Assembly: GCA_021776115.1 (NCBI GenBank)
Contig: JAJFGN010000016.1
Coordinates: forward strand, 1 to 39,070
Source of the DNA: Kiloniellaceae bacterium
Lineage (GTDB): Bacteria; Pseudomonadota; Alphaproteobacteria; Kiloniellales; J153
Direction: 5' to 3'
DNA: 39,070 nucleotides
Both the position numbers and the translations under genes were made by a program. The notes under the pieces were generated by a model. That model made no database searches. It saw only the letters and a list, made by a program, of their open reading frames with translations, and was not told the DNA's origin. Positions 17,331 to 26,743 of the stretch are shown piece after piece (within the stretch, counting starts at the first letter, position 1; the number at the start of each line of letters is the position of its first letter).

Positions 17331-18404
17331 ATGAGCTTTGACAAGATTGCGGTCCTCGGCTTGGGCAACGTGGGCACGCTCGCGGCCCTGCTGCTGCACG
17401 AAGCCGGTTTCACAGTTGCCGGTTTCGACAGCAGAAAACTTCAGAGCAAGCGGCCCTTTAAGACGGCCGGTCTGGATGTCTCCTCGGCTAAAAAGCTCGC
17501 CGAGGCGCTCAAACCCTTCGATGCGGTACTCTCCTGCTTGCCCTACCACCTCAATGTCGGCGTCGCCAAGGCCGCCCATAAGCTAGGCATCCACTATTTC
17601 GACCTGACCGAGGACGTGCCCACCACCCAGGCGATCAGAGAAATGAGCAAAACCGCGAAGGGCTTGATGGCGCCGCAGTGCGGACTCGCCCCCGGTTTTA
17701 TTGGCATCGTCGGCGCACATCTGGCCAAACAGCTCGATATGGTTCGCGCCATCAAGCTGCGCGTCGGCGCCTTGCCGCAACACCCAACCGGTCTTTTGGG
17801 CTATGCCTTCAACTGGTCGCCCGAGGGTGTCGTCAATGAGTACCTGAACGACTGCGAAGTCATTGAAGAAAGCCAACACAAATGGGTTTCACCCATGGAA
17901 TGGGTTGAGACGGTCTACGTCAACGGCGTGAAGCTGGAAGCCTTCACCACCTCGGGCGGACTCGGCACCATGTGCGAAACCTATCAGGGGCGGATCGAAA
18001 ACCTAGACTACAAAACCATGCGGTATCCGGGCCACGTGAAGCTGATGAACTTCTTCTTTCACGAACTTCTGATGCGCGAGCAACGAGAGGCGGCGGGAAA
18101 AATTCTCACCCACGCCAAACCTCCGGTCGACGATGACGTTGTCTACCTGCACGCCTCCGCGGAAGGCGATTCGGATGGCAAGCTGCTGCGCAAGGAATTC
18201 GTGCAGGCCTATTATCCGATCGAAATATCCGGCGAGATGCGCACCGCCATTGCCTGGACGACTTCGGCCTCTGCCTGCGCTGTCGTTGAAATGGTGCGCG
18301 AAGGCGCGCTGCCCGCGCAGGGTTTCCTGAAGCAAGAAGACATTCCCCTGGGGCCGTTTCTGCAAACCCACACTGGCGCCCTCTACGACACTGCACATCG
18401 ATAA
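17331..18404 (+). CDS. Saccharopine dehydrogenase-family protein (lysine 6-dehydrogenase-like)
   Basis: NAD(P)-dependent oxidoreductase of 357 aa. It has an N-terminal Rossmann fold (KIAVLGLGNVGTLAALLL) with DSRKLQ after the second strand, then CLPYHLNVGVAKAAHKLGIHY, and the catalytic domain with QCGLAPGFIGIVGAHLAKQ. This order is that of saccharopine reductases and bacterial lysine 6-dehydrogenases. The precise substrate is uncertain. It stands alone; a 26-codon frame beginning GTG at 17254 (NYSHDLPLGQGIKFEVW) overlaps its start codon and could be a leader or a gene remnant. No strong ribosome binding site is seen. Confidence 0.88.
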   Translation: MSFDKIAVLGLGNVGTLAALLLHEAGFTVAGFDSRKLQSKRPFKTAGLDVSSAKKLAEALKPFDAVLSCLPYHLNVGVAKAAHKLGIHYFDLTEDVPTTQAIREMSKTAKGLMAPQCGLAPGFIGIVGAHLAKQLDMVRAIKLRVGALPQHPTGLLGYAFNWSPEGVVNEYLNDCEVIEESQHKWVSPMEWVETVYVNGVKLEAFTTSGGLGTMCETYQGRIENLDYKTMRYPGHVKLMNFFFHELLMREQREAAGKILTHAKPPVDDDVVYLHASAEGDSDGKLLRKEFVQAYYPIEISGEMRTAIAWTTSASACAVVEMVREGALPAQGFLKQEDIPLGPFLQTHTGALYDTAHR

Positions 18405-18669
18405 TGCGACGTGGCGTGACCCTGCTCCGAGACCATTCTTTGGACCGCCGGTGGCTAGAGTTTTCGGGCATTTTCACATCGGCGGGCTGGTTGCGCCGCT
18501 GTGATTTGTGAGCGTTATCGGCGGCTTGTTGCCGATCGCGCCGGGTTGCCGGCTGAACACCGCCGGCCCCGGTTACCGCACGCGATGCCGGGGGCCTGGG
18601 TCAAAAGCCCTTCCGTCCCTACGCCCCCGCACACAACGAAACCGGCGGACCCCTTTTTTTTCAAGCTCG
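18405..18669. other. Convergent intergenic region with a T-tract
   Basis: No gene seen. An 8-T run (18654-18661) follows GGACCCC on the plus strand, and GGGTC at 18598-18602 could pair weakly with GGACCC at 18647-18652 across a long loop. This is a poor but possible terminator for the dehydrogenase gene. Confidence 0.3.
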
Positions 18670-19872
18670 TCAGTCCTCGGGCTTGTCAGTCTCGTGCTCC
18701 TTCTCGTGCTCTTCGCTCCCCTCCTCGCCCATGTGTTGCATGAGACCCCCGACGCGGTCGGGGATATCCGCCTCGGAGAAATTCTTCTGTTCGTCGCCGT
18801 TGTGAATGAAGGCGATGATGTCGGCCAATTCGTCTCCAGTGAACTCTATTTGCTCCCCGATCTCCTCTTGCTGGACGTAGATCATGGCCTCGGCGCCACG
18901 CCACATCTTTGCCGCGAAATCGAACGGGTTCATAACGCCTGGCATGGTGGCGGCGTCCAACGGCGGTGCGTCCTCGCCGCCAACGCTATTGATCGAATGG
19001 CAGACCACGCAACCTTTGCTGGCGAAGAGCTTGCGTCCACGCGCCGGGTCCATGGAGGGTAACAGCAGGCCTTGGCCCATCATTCCGGACCCCATCATCG
19101 AATTGGCCCGATCCGATGCCCCGGCGGCCTGGCTATCGGTCGAGGCTAGGCCGTCATTGGCGAAGCCGGCATTGGTCAACGCGGCCAGTCCGACCGCGAA
19201 TGCAAACGTGCTGAATCTGCGCATGTTTTCCTCTTTTCTATGGCTGAGGCGTGGGATGAATCGTGGAATCCTGGCGGCGTAGCGCCGATAGGCATCTCCG
19301 AAAACGGCTTCGACCTCGCGTTCTTCGCCGACGGCAAGCCGCCAGTACATGACGACAAGGATCGGGAGCATGGCGAGCGTTAGGATGGTCGGCCATTGCA
19401 AGAGGAAGCCGACCATGACCAGCACGAAACCGGCGTATTGTGGATGACGGACGTAACCATAGGGTCCAGCCATCGCTAGAACGCGGTGGGTTTGTGCATC
19501 GTAAAGCACCCGCCATGCGGTCGAAATGAGGATGAATCCGCCGCCGATAAACACGAAGCTAAGGAGATGGAAGGGACCGAAATGCGGGTTGGCTTTCCAG
19601 CCGAACAACATCTCGGGCAGATGCCCGGCATCGTGGCTGAGCCAGTCAACTTCCGGATAGTTACTCTGCAGCCATCCCGAGAGGAAATAGATAGTGAGCG
19701 GGAAGCCATACATCTCCGTGAACAGGGCGACCAGAAAGGCGCTAAAGGCGCCGAAGGAACGCCAGTCGCGCTCGGTCCGCGGCTTGAAGAAACTCAAGCC
19801 GAAGAGGATGAACACAGCCGAATTAATCACGACCAATGACCACAGGCCGTAGGCGGGGTCGGGTTCGGTCAT
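18670..19872 (-). CDS. Isoprenylcysteine methyltransferase-like membrane protein fused to cytochrome c
   Basis: One uninterrupted 400-aa frame. Residues 1-216 are an integral membrane protein of the ICMT/PEMT type with about five hydrophobic segments and the cofactor-binding GPYGYVRHPQYAGFVL. Residues 217-400 look like a separate secreted cytochrome c: a signal peptide (MRRFSTFAFAVGLAALTNAGFA), a Met-rich stretch (MMGSGMMGQG), heme motif CVVCH, and a charged Glu/His-rich tail. An ATG at 19224 with GAGG 5 nt upstream would start the cytochrome on its own (184 aa). Start ATG 19872 overlaps the upstream DUF2933 stop by 4 nt. It is either a true fusion or two genes whose separating stop was lost. 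Confidence 0.85.
   Translation of the reverse strand: MTEPDPAYGLWSLVVINSAVFILFGLSFFKPRTERDWRSFGAFSAFLVALFTEMYGFPLTIYFLSGWLQSNYPEVDWLSHDAGHLPEMLFGWKANPHFGPFHLLSFVFIGGGFILISTAWRVLYDAQTHRVLAMAGPYGYVRHPQYAGFVLVMVGFLLQWPTILTLAMLPILVVMYWRLAVGEEREVEAVFGDAYRRYAARIPRFIPRLSHRKEENMRRFSTFAFAVGLAALTNAGFANDGLASTDSQAAGASDRANSMMGSGMMGQGLLLPSMDPARGRKLFASKGCVVCHSINSVGGEDAPPLDAATMPGVMNPFDFAAKMWRGAEAMIYVQQEEIGEQIEFTGDELADIIAFIHNGDEQKNFSEADIPDRVGGLMQHMGEEGSEEHEKEHETDKPED
19222..19233 (-). promoter_or_regulatory. Internal ribosome binding site and start for the cytochrome c domain
   Basis: GAGG (19230-19233) stands 5 nt before an ATG (19222-19224) inside the fused frame, directly before a classic signal peptide. 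This would yield a free 184-aa periplasmic cytochrome c in addition to, or instead of, the fusion. Confidence 0.6.
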
Positions 19873-20141
19873 GATGTGTTCCCACCCCCGTCGTTGGAGT
19901 TGTTGGCGCCGCCGCGAGAGTCCTTTCCGCCACCGTGACCTCCGTGTCCGCCATGGCCACCGTGCATGAAAAGATGCATGACTAGGCAACCACCAACCAG
20001 AAGCCACGGAAGAGCGGTGATCGTGTGCGCCTGATGTTCAGTCCAGAGGAAGTAGCCGCCGACCGCCAGGAAGCCAAGCATCACCAGGCCCGATTTGGAG
20101 AACAGGAAGCTTCGGAAACCGCCAGGTTCGTGTGCTGTCAT
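19869..20141 (-). CDS. DUF2933 small membrane protein with HGG repeats
   Basis: A 90-aa protein with two hydrophobic segments (SGLVMLGFLAVGGYFLW and ITALPWLLVGGCLVMHLFM) followed by a tail of MHGGHGGHGGHGGG, then Ser/Asn/Gly. This is the DUF2933 layout, often found beside metal-resistance genes. The His-Gly repeats at the membrane surface could bind Cu or Zn; this is inference. The frame opens at 20156, but the ATG at 20141 is better spaced from GAGG. Its stop overlaps the next start (ATGA). A shorter relative lies at 26518-26706. Confidence 0.85.
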   Translation of the reverse strand: MTAHEPGGFRSFLFSKSGLVMLGFLAVGGYFLWTEHQAHTITALPWLLVGGCLVMHLFMHGGHGGHGGHGGGKDSRGGANNSNDGGGNTS

Positions 20142-20189
20142 TATGCGTTCCCTCACAAGGGACGCCCTGTTTCAGACCTGCGGCCGATG

Positions 20190-21281
20190 CTAACTGCCGG
20201 CGCCTTGAACCATCTGGTGCCCCTTGCCGCCGATCGAGATCTCCCCAACTACCGAGAGGCTTTTCAGATCCACGACCCATATCTTGGGCTTGTCGGCGCT
20301 CGAGACGTAGAGCTTGCCGGCGCCACGAACCGTCGCCAGGTGGAAGGGTTCCGGCGTTAACGCAAGGCTGCGCATGGCGCCCGTGGCCAGATCCACACTC
20401 ACGACCTTCTCCTCGCCGAGCGCGGCCACGTAGAGCGTCTTGCCGTCGTCCGAGAAGTCTATGCCATGCAGGCTCGAGCCGATCGGAATGGTCTTCACAA
20501 CCTTCCGCTCTTGGAGAGACAGGACGGACACCGTGCCATCCTCGACGTTGTTGACATAGAGGGAGGCGCCGTCCTTGGACAGCACGACATGCTCGGGGCT
20601 CGCGCCGGTGACCGCGCTCCATTGGACGGCCCAGCGAGAGGTATCGATCGCGCTGACCGTGCCGTTGCCGGCGTTACTGACATAGACCCGATTGCCATCG
20701 GGGCTAAATGCGCTGTAATTGGGCATCGGCCCTGTGGCAAGCGTCGCCACCACGGCGAATGAGGTCAGATCGATTGCACTGATTCCTCCTTCGTCGGGAA
20801 GGGTGACGACGGCAAACCGCCCGTTCGGGCTGACCGCGACATGATGAACGGCGCCCGGGACGTCGATCCGGCGTACGATCGACCCGTCGTCCGTTCGCAC
20901 GATCGAGACGGTGCTGACGACCGGCCCCGCCTTTTGCGAGGCGGCCGGGGCGCCGCCATGATGTGCGGCATGGTCTTCCTCTGTCACGCCTGTCGGCTTT
21001 TCGGGGGCGGCGCTACCCGGCTCGCGCTTCTCGAAACTGCCGGCGACGAGAAAACGCCCATCCGGCGTACCCGCGAGGCCGTGAACGGCCGCCACACCAC
21101 TTATTGTATCGACGACCTTGTCCTGCGCGACATCGACGACGACGATCTTGCCCTCTCCGCCCAGCGGTATGTACATGAGGGGTTCGGCGAAGACGGGTTG
21201 CATTCCGAACAGGACGGTGACCATACCGGCGTACGCCACGGGTCGAAGAACTTTTGCTGCTTTCACGGTGTATCTCTCCAT
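20190..21281 (-). CDS. Periplasmic YVTN beta-propeller protein
   Basis: A 363-aa secreted protein: signal peptide (MERYTVKAAKVLRPVAYAG to QPVFAEP), then a seven-bladed YVTN/lactonase-like propeller with repeats such as AVSPNGRFAVVTLP, AFSPDGNRVYVSNAGNGTVSAID and VLSKDGASLYVNNVEDGTVSVL. An inserted loop holds DHAAHHGG, a possible metal ligand cluster. An upstream in-frame ATG at 21317, just past the copA stop, is possible but would lengthen the signal peptide oddly. Its place between copA and DUF2933 suggests a role in periplasmic metal handling; no catalytic function can be assigned. Confidence 0.85.
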   Translation of the reverse strand: MERYTVKAAKVLRPVAYAGMVTVLFGMQPVFAEPLMYIPLGGEGKIVVVDVAQDKVVDTISGVAAVHGLAGTPDGRFLVAGSFEKREPGSAAPEKPTGVTEEDHAAHHGGAPAASQKAGPVVSTVSIVRTDDGSIVRRIDVPGAVHHVAVSPNGRFAVVTLPDEGGISAIDLTSFAVVATLATGPMPNYSAFSPDGNRVYVSNAGNGTVSAIDTSRWAVQWSAVTGASPEHVVLSKDGASLYVNNVEDGTVSVLSLQERKVVKTIPIGSSLHGIDFSDDGKTLYVAALGEEKVVSVDLATGAMRSLALTPEPFHLATVRGAGKLYVSSADKPKIWVVDLKSLSVVGEISIGGKGHQMVQGAGS

Positions 21282-21320
21282 TTCACGATGCCTGGGTTGG
21301 TGCGCCATTGCCGACATTCT

Positions 21321-23687
21321 CTAAATCTTGACCGACCGCAGTCGAAGGGCGTTGCTGATCACCGACACGGAAGACAGGCTCATGGCCGCGGCCGCGAAGA
21401 TCGGTGAAATCAGAATACCCAGGAACGGGTAGAGGACGCCCGCCGCCACCGGGACCCCGGCGGCGTTATAAACCAGCGCGAAGAACAGATTCTGTTTGAT
21501 GTTGCGCATGGTCGCCCGCGCCAGGCGGCGCGCCCGCACGATGCCGTTGAGATCGCCCTTGACCAGGGTGAAGCCGGCGCTTTCGATCGCGACATCGGCG
21601 CCGGTGCCCATGGCGATGCCGACATCCGCCTGCGCCAGCGCCGGCGCGTCGTTCACACCGTCGCCGGCCATGGCGACCTCGCGGCCCTCGGCCTGCAGCT
21701 CCTTGATGATCCGCGCCTTGTCCTCGGGCAGCACGTCGGCTCGGATCTCGTCGATCCCGAGCCGCCCGGCCACCGCCTTCGCCGTGCGCTCGTTGTCGCC
21801 GGTCGCCATGATGACGCGGAACCCTTCCGCGTGCAGCGCCTTCAGGGCATCCGGGGTCGTCTCCTTAACCGGATCGGCGACCGAAACGAGGCCGGCGATT
21901 TCGGAACCGATGATGACGAACATCACCGTCTCGCCCTCGTCACGCCGGGCATTGGCGACCTCGGAAAGCGTGCCGCCATCAAGGCCCAGATCGGCGACCA
22001 GCTTTGCGTTGCCGAGCGCCACCCGCTTGCCGTCGATAACGCCCTTCACGCCTTTGCCGGTGACCGCCTCGAACTCCTCCGCCTTGGCGAAAGCGACCCC
22101 ACGTTCCTCGGCCCCGGAGACGATCGCTTCGGCCAGCGGGTGTTCCGAGCCCCGCTCCAGACTCGCGGCCAGGCGCAGCACCTCGGCCTCGTCATGGCCG
22201 GCCTCAGGCAGGACCGCAACGAGCTTCGGTTTGCCGACGGTCAGGGTGCCTGTCTTGTCCACGATCAGCGTGTCGACCTTGGCAAAGCGCTCCAGCGCCT
22301 CGGCATTCTTGATCAGCACGCCGGCTTGCGCGCCCCGGCCGGTCGCCGTCATGATCGACATCGGCGTCGCCAGGCCCAGCGCACACGGGCAGGCAATAAT
22401 CAAGACCGCAACCGCCGACACCAGCCCGTAGGCAAGCGCCGGGGCCGGGCCCCAGATCGCCCAGGCAATGAAGGCCAGGACCGCGACAGCAATCACGGCC
22501 GGCACGAACATGCCGGCCACGGAATCGGCCAGCTTCTGAATCGGCGCGCGGCTGCGCTGCGCGTTCGCGACCATCTCGACAATCTGGCTAAGCATGGTGT
22601 CGGCGCCGACGCGTTTGGCCTCCATCACCAGACTGCCCGTGCCGTTAATCGTGGCGCCGGTGACCTTGTCGCCCTTGACCTTCTCGACCGGAATCGACTC
22701 GCCGGAGATCATCGATTCGTCGATCGACGAGCGGCCCTCGACCACCACGCCATCAACCGGAACCTTATCGCCCGGGCGCACACGCAGCCGGTCGCCGACC
22801 TTGACATCCTCGAGCGGGATTTCCTCCTCCCGCCCGTCCTCGCGGATCACGCGAGCGGTCTTTGCGGCGAGATCCAGAAGCGCCCGGATCGCCGAGCCTG
22901 TGCGCTCGCGCGCGCCAAGCTCCATCACCTGGCCGAGCAGGACCAGAACCACGATCACCGCGCCGGCTTCGAAATAGACTCCAACGTTACCTTCCGCATC
23001 CCGGAAACCGTCCGGGAAAATCCCCGGTGCCAACACAGCGACCACGCTGAAGAGATATGCCGCGCCGACGCCCATGCCGATGAGCGTGAACATGTTTAAG
23101 TTGCGGCTGATCACGGACTTGACGCCGCGCACGAAGAATGGCCAGCCGGCCCATAGAATGACCGGCGTGCCCAGGATAAGTTCGATCCATAGCGTCGCCC
23201 GCTCGCCGAAGATATCGCGGATGAAGCCCAACCCCACATAGGGCCCCATCGTCAGCACTAGCAGCGGAACCGTCAGCACGGCGCCGATCAAAAACCGGCG
23301 CTTGAAATCAACCAACTCAGGATTCGGCCCCTCGTCACCGGTCGGTATCCCCATAGGCTCAAGCGCCATGCCGCAGATCGGGCAATCGCTTGGTGCGTCG
23401 CGCACGATTTCCGGATGCATCGGACAGGTGTATTGGGTGCCCTTGGGTAGGTTTTTATTTTTCTCTTTGTGAGCCCCCGAGAGAAAATGCTCCGGATCGG
23501 CCGCGAACTTGTCGTGACATCCTTGCGAGCAGAAGTGATAGGTCTCGCCCTCATGCGAGTGGCTGGGCTTACCCGCGTCCAGATTTACCGTCATGCCGCA
23601 AACCGGGTCTTTGGCTGTCATAGCATCCGCCACAACGGTTGCATCGCCATGATGATGACTGTGATCGTGATGATCGTGCTTATTCAT
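21321..23687 (-). CDS. copA: Cu+-translocating P1B-type ATPase with YHS and metal-binding N-terminus
   Basis: Inner-membrane pump exporting Cu+ to the periplasm (788 aa). The N-terminus is His-rich ([14 protein letters not shown]). It is followed by a YHS domain ([18 protein letters not shown]) and a heavy-metal-binding domain ([19 protein letters not shown]) in place of the usual CxxC ferredoxin-like domains. The core has the actuator motif SGES, the transport motif [18 protein letters not shown] with the phosphorylated Asp, SEHPLAEAI with the P1B His-Pro, and [11 protein letters not shown]. The last helices ([16 protein letters not shown] and [15 protein letters not shown]) match Cu+ pumps. 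ATG 23687 is chosen over an earlier in-frame ATG at 23723. Confidence 0.96.
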   Translation of the reverse strand: MNKHDHHDHSHHHGDATVVADAMTAKDPVCGMTVNLDAGKPSHSHEGETYHFCSQGCHDKFAADPEHFLSGAHKEKNKNLPKGTQYTCPMHPEIVRDAPSDCPICGMALEPMGIPTGDEGPNPELVDFKRRFLIGAVLTVPLLVLTMGPYVGLGFIRDIFGERATLWIELILGTPVILWAGWPFFVRGVKSVISRNLNMFTLIGMGVGAAYLFSVVAVLAPGIFPDGFRDAEGNVGVYFEAGAVIVVLVLLGQVMELGARERTGSAIRALLDLAAKTARVIREDGREEEIPLEDVKVGDRLRVRPGDKVPVDGVVVEGRSSIDESMISGESIPVEKVKGDKVTGATINGTGSLVMEAKRVGADTMLSQIVEMVANAQRSRAPIQKLADSVAGMFVPAVIAVAVLAFIAWAIWGPAPALAYGLVSAVAVLIIACPCALGLATPMSIMTATGRGAQAGVLIKNAEALERFAKVDTLIVDKTGTLTVGKPKLVAVLPEAGHDEAEVLRLAASLERGSEHPLAEAIVSGAEERGVAFAKAEEFEAVTGKGVKGVIDGKRVALGNAKLVADLGLDGGTLSEVANARRDEGETVMFVIIGSEIAGLVSVADPVKETTPDALKALHAEGFRVIMATGDNERTAKAVAGRLGIDEIRADVLPEDKARIIKELQAEGREVAMAGDGVNDAPALAQADVGIAMGTGADVAIESAGFTLVKGDLNGIVRARRLARATMRNIKQNLFFALVYNAAGVPVAAGVLYPFLGILISPIFAAAAMSLSSVSVISNALRLRSVKI

Positions 23688-23837
23688 TGTCTTACCCCAA
23701 ATTCCCGGTTTCAATAACTGCAATAGCGGTGAGATTTCTTACAATTGAAATGTCCATGAAAGGGCATCTCTTCAATCTGGATCGTCGTATCGACATGGCC
23801 GCCCCGGCAAGCCCAGTTGGAGAGCGCCGATACGCCA

Positions 23838-24173
23838 TCATTCAGACAGCGACCGCTTGCGCTCCTCGAACTCCGCTTTGTCGATCTCGCCGCGCGCGAA
23901 CCTCTCCTCAAGTATATCGAGCGCCGTTCTTCCCGACGCCGAACCCGCGCGACCTTGCGCCGAGCCGCTGCCAAGCCAGCGCACGGCGAGGATAATCAGG
24001 ACGATGATCGTACCCCAAAAAGCGATCATCATGAAGCCACCGAACATCATATGCCCCCAGCCCCAGCTGTCGTGCCAGTAGCCAGTCCGGCCGACATCGG
24101 CTTGCGCGAACGCCGGCAGCGACGCCAGCGTGGCAAACACCGAGATCATTGCTACTTTAAGTTGCTTCCTCAT
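23838..24173 (-). CDS. SHOCT-domain membrane protein
   Basis: A 111-aa protein: signal or anchor segment (MRKQLKVAMISVFATLASLPAFAQA), an aromatic/His stretch (YWHDSWGWGHMMFGG), one membrane helix (FMMIAFWGTIIVLIILAVRWL), a Ser/Gly linker, and a C-terminal SHOCT motif (ALDILEERFARGEIDKAEFEERK). SHOCT segments are short oligomerisation or membrane-association modules with no enzymatic role. Such proteins recur upstream of copper ATPases. ATG 24173 is preferred because GGAG stands 6 nt upstream; two further in-frame ATGs (24179, 24185) exist. It is 150 nt upstream of copA. Confidence 0.85.
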   Translation of the reverse strand: MRKQLKVAMISVFATLASLPAFAQADVGRTGYWHDSWGWGHMMFGGFMMIAFWGTIIVLIILAVRWLGSGSAQGRAGSASGRTALDILEERFARGEIDKAEFEERKRSLSE

Positions 24174-24314
24174 ATTCATCTCCATTGTTGGTTAACGTTG
24201 TTTAGCACATTGTTCATAGTCGCCGCCGTCGGGCCGACCTGCGCTTGCTGTCGATATCGAGCATGGGTCTTGTGTGGCCGTTGCGATTCAAAGGTTCCAA
24301 CACGCGGCACCTTC

Positions 24315-25316
24315 CTAAGCTACCGGACAGCAGGCGTGTTCCGGCTGCGGCGCGCAGTGCAGGCTCGGTTCCGGGGCGACGATCTTGGTTGCTACTTTTG
24401 CGCTCCGGTGGTGCATCAGACTGGCCAGTGCAAGCGCCGCGAGGCGCGCCGGCGGCGGGTCGGCGCGCGAGCTTAGGGCCACCGGCACCGCGAGCCCGGT
24501 GACGATACCGGCGGCCACCGCGCCGGCCAGGTACTCTAAGTTCTTCGCCAAGATGTTACCCGAGACGAGATCGGGGACCAGAACAATGTCCGCCGCGCCC
24601 GCGACATCGGAGGCGATCCCCTTCTCCCTGGCGGCTGCCGCGGAGATGGCATTATCGAAGGCGAGCGGGCCGTCGACGAGAACTCTACCGATTTGACCGC
24701 GGCGTGCCATCAAAGTGAGGCAGGCGGCATCCAATGTCGAGGGGATTGCCGGGTTGACCGTCTCAACCGCCGACAGGACCGCAGCCTTCGGTGTCTCGAT
24801 GCCGAGCAACTGGAATAGCTCGGCCGCATTTTGCAGGATCTGCGCCTTGGCATTGAGGTCGGGCGCGATGTTGACCGCCGCGTCGGTGATGCCAAGAAGC
24901 TTAGGATACGTCGGGATATCGGTCACAAAAACGTGACTAACCCGCCGCCCCGGCAACCGCAGGCCGTATTCTTTGTCGAGCAGGGCGCGCATCAGTATGT
25001 CTGTATGGATGTTTCCCTTCATGACCGCGTCGGCCGCGCCATCGCGGACCAGTTCGACGGCCTTTGCCGCCGCGGCCGAGTCGCTCGATGTCGGGACGAT
25101 CCAGCCATCGTGTGGCGGCCAGTTGAGATCCCGGCACGCGCTTTCGATAGCCTCGGGGACGCCAATCAGGCGCGGCTCGGCGATCCCAAGGGCGTGCGCC
25201 TCGCGCAGGGTCTCGATCACCAAACCCTGAGCGGCATCCACGACGGCGACCCGGATCGGCTCGAATTTTTGAGCTTGATCGATGAGGTCTTTCAGAGTGC
25301 CGTGCCGATCCGTCAT
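24315..25316 (-). CDS. pta: Phosphate acetyltransferase (acetyl/butyryl type)
   Basis: Converts acetyl-CoA and phosphate to acetyl phosphate and CoA. The 333-aa product is a single PTA/PTB domain: DAVMKGNIHTDILMRALLDKE, then ITDAAVNIAPDLNAKAQILQNAAEL, and VLVPDLVSGNILAKNLEYLAGA near the C-terminus are the conserved blocks. In many alphaproteobacteria the same domain is fused to an enoyl-CoA hydratase-like N-terminus; that part is missing. The C-terminal tail (LHCAPQPEHACCPVA) is Cys-rich and unusual. It starts 4 nt from the ackA stop, so the pair is an operon for ATP formation via acetyl phosphate. Confidence 0.9.
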   Translation of the reverse strand: MTDRHGTLKDLIDQAQKFEPIRVAVVDAAQGLVIETLREAHALGIAEPRLIGVPEAIESACRDLNWPPHDGWIVPTSSDSAAAAKAVELVRDGAADAVMKGNIHTDILMRALLDKEYGLRLPGRRVSHVFVTDIPTYPKLLGITDAAVNIAPDLNAKAQILQNAAELFQLLGIETPKAAVLSAVETVNPAIPSTLDAACLTLMARRGQIGRVLVDGPLAFDNAISAAAAREKGIASDVAGAADIVLVPDLVSGNILAKNLEYLAGAVAAGIVTGLAVPVALSSRADPPPARLAALALASLMHHRSAKVATKIVAPEPSLHCAPQPEHACCPVA

Positions 25317-25319
25317 CGC

Positions 25320-26528
25320 TTACGCCTCCTGGGCCACGAGCCGCTGCCCGGCGAGCACTTGCCGGACGTGGCGCGCGATCATGAGTTCTTCGTTTGTGGC
25401 CAGCGCCTCAACCGCGACGGCGCTTGATTTGGCCGAGATAACCGGGTCGTTCCGGTCGTTCCGCCCGCGATCCAATTCAAGTCCAAGGTACGATAGACCT
25501 TCCAGTATCCGTGCCCGAATCGCCGGCGCGTTTGCGCCAATGCCGCCGGTGAAGACCAGCCGGTCGAGGCCGCCCAAAGATGCGGTGAGCGCGGCCAGGT
25601 GCTTACGGGCTTGGTAGCAGAAGAATTCGACCGCCTCGGCCGCCGCAGCCGAGTCCGCGTGTGCCAAGAGCTCCCGCATGTTGCGGCTGAGGCCGGAAAC
25701 GCCCAGGAGCCCCGATTGCTTGTAAAGAAGTTGCTGCACCTGTGCGACTGTCATGTTCTTTTCCGTGAGCAGGTAGAGGACGATGCCCGGATCGAGATCG
25801 CCCGAGCGTGTCCCCATCGGCAGGCCGCCAAGCGTGCTAAAGCCCATGGTCGTGTCCACGCTTCGACCATCTTTGATCGCCGCCATCGACGAACCATTGC
25901 CGAGATGGGCCACCACAATGCGCTCTTGGACCACGGCCGGGCCATGCCGGCGCCGCAGTTCGTCCATCGCGTACTCATAGGATAGGCCGTGGAAGCCGTA
26001 ACGGTGGATTCCCTCTTCGGCGTACGACCGCGGCAGGCTCGTGAGCCGGGCAAGACGCGGCAATTTTTGGTGGAAAGCGGTATCGAAACAGGCGACTTGC
26101 GGCAAATCCCGCCGGACGTTCCGAGCCGCGGCGATTCCGGCTAGATTGTGCGGCAGATGAAGCGGCGCGAGCGGGATTAAGCGGCGCAATCTCGCAAGCA
26201 GGGCGTCGTCTACCGGCGTGGGGCAATCGCAGTCCGCCCCGCCATGCACCACCCGATGACCGACCGCAGCGAGGGTGAAACTGGACGCATATTGTGCGAG
26301 CCCTTCCAATAGCAGGCGCAGGGCCTGTGCGTGATCCGGAATAGCCCGCGTCTCGTCGACAACGGTTTTGCCGCTTTCGTCGGTCGCGTGGAATCGGCCA
26401 TCGGCTAGGCCAATGCGCTCGAGCGCACCCGCCCAAAGGCGCGGCAACCGCTCCTCGTCGGCGAAGAACGCGAACTTCACGCTCGACGAGCCGCAGTTGA
26501 TCGCCAATATTGCTGGATCAGAGATCAC
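25320..26528 (-). CDS. ackA: Acetate kinase
   Basis: Transfers phosphate between acetyl phosphate and ADP (402 aa, normal length). The N-terminal ILAINCGSSSVKFAFF is acetate kinase signature 1. VCHRVVHG appears here as AVGHRVVHGG. YGFHGLSYEYA, AHLGNGSSMAAIKDGRSVDTTMGFSTLGGLPMGTRSGDLDPG and LVFTGGIGANAP are the remaining conserved blocks. The ATG at 26528 overlaps the end of the small His-Gly protein gene by 11 nt. Pta follows directly. Together with the DUF3141 gene upstream this forms an alphaproteobacterial acetyl-phosphate cassette set inside the metal island. Confidence 0.95.
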   Translation of the reverse strand: MISDPAILAINCGSSSVKFAFFADEERLPRLWAGALERIGLADGRFHATDESGKTVVDETRAIPDHAQALRLLLEGLAQYASSFTLAAVGHRVVHGGADCDCPTPVDDALLARLRRLIPLAPLHLPHNLAGIAAARNVRRDLPQVACFDTAFHQKLPRLARLTSLPRSYAEEGIHRYGFHGLSYEYAMDELRRRHGPAVVQERIVVAHLGNGSSMAAIKDGRSVDTTMGFSTLGGLPMGTRSGDLDPGIVLYLLTEKNMTVAQVQQLLYKQSGLLGVSGLSRNMRELLAHADSAAAAEAVEFFCYQARKHLAALTASLGGLDRLVFTGGIGANAPAIRARILEGLSYLGLELDRGRNDRNDPVISAKSSAVAVEALATNEELMIARHVRQVLAGQRLVAQEA

Positions 26529-26706
26529 CGTGCTTCTCCGCGCCGCCCGCCGCCGACGGCGGGTTTACCTGGGGCCTCGGCTCGGCTCGGGAGTCGGCGT
26601 CGCGGTTCTTGCCGTGACCGCCATGCCCGCCGTGACCGAACAGGTGCATGGCAAGCATTCCGCCGCCAAGCAGGATCCAAACCCAATTGTCGAGCACCCA
26701 TTGCAT
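26518..26706 (-). CDS. Small DUF2933-like membrane protein with HGG repeats
   Basis: A 62-aa protein: one hydrophobic segment (MQWVLDNWVWILLGGGMLAM, residues 1-20), then HLFGHGGHGGHGKNRD and a hydrophilic Pro/Ala tail. It looks like the second half of the DUF2933 protein at 19869-20141 (MHLFMHGGHGGHGG). AGGA lies about 8 nt before the ATG. The 3' end overlaps the ackA start by 11 nt. A metal-binding role is inferred from the His repeats only. Confidence 0.8.
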   Translation of the reverse strand: MQWVLDNWVWILLGGGMLAMHLFGHGGHGGHGKNRDADSRAEPRPQVNPPSAAGGAEKHGDL

Positions 26707-26743
26707 ATCGATATCCTTTAATGCCTATGCCGGTCGGGCCGGA

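Noticed and set aside
17254-17334. A 26-codon GTG frame overlapping the saccharopine dehydrogenase-like gene start
   Set aside because: Coupled overlap is suggestive, but it is too short and lacks a clear ribosome binding site; noted only as a possible leader or remnant.
21831-23099. A 422-codon plus-strand frame over copA
   Set aside because: Antisense shadow with no recognisable domain.
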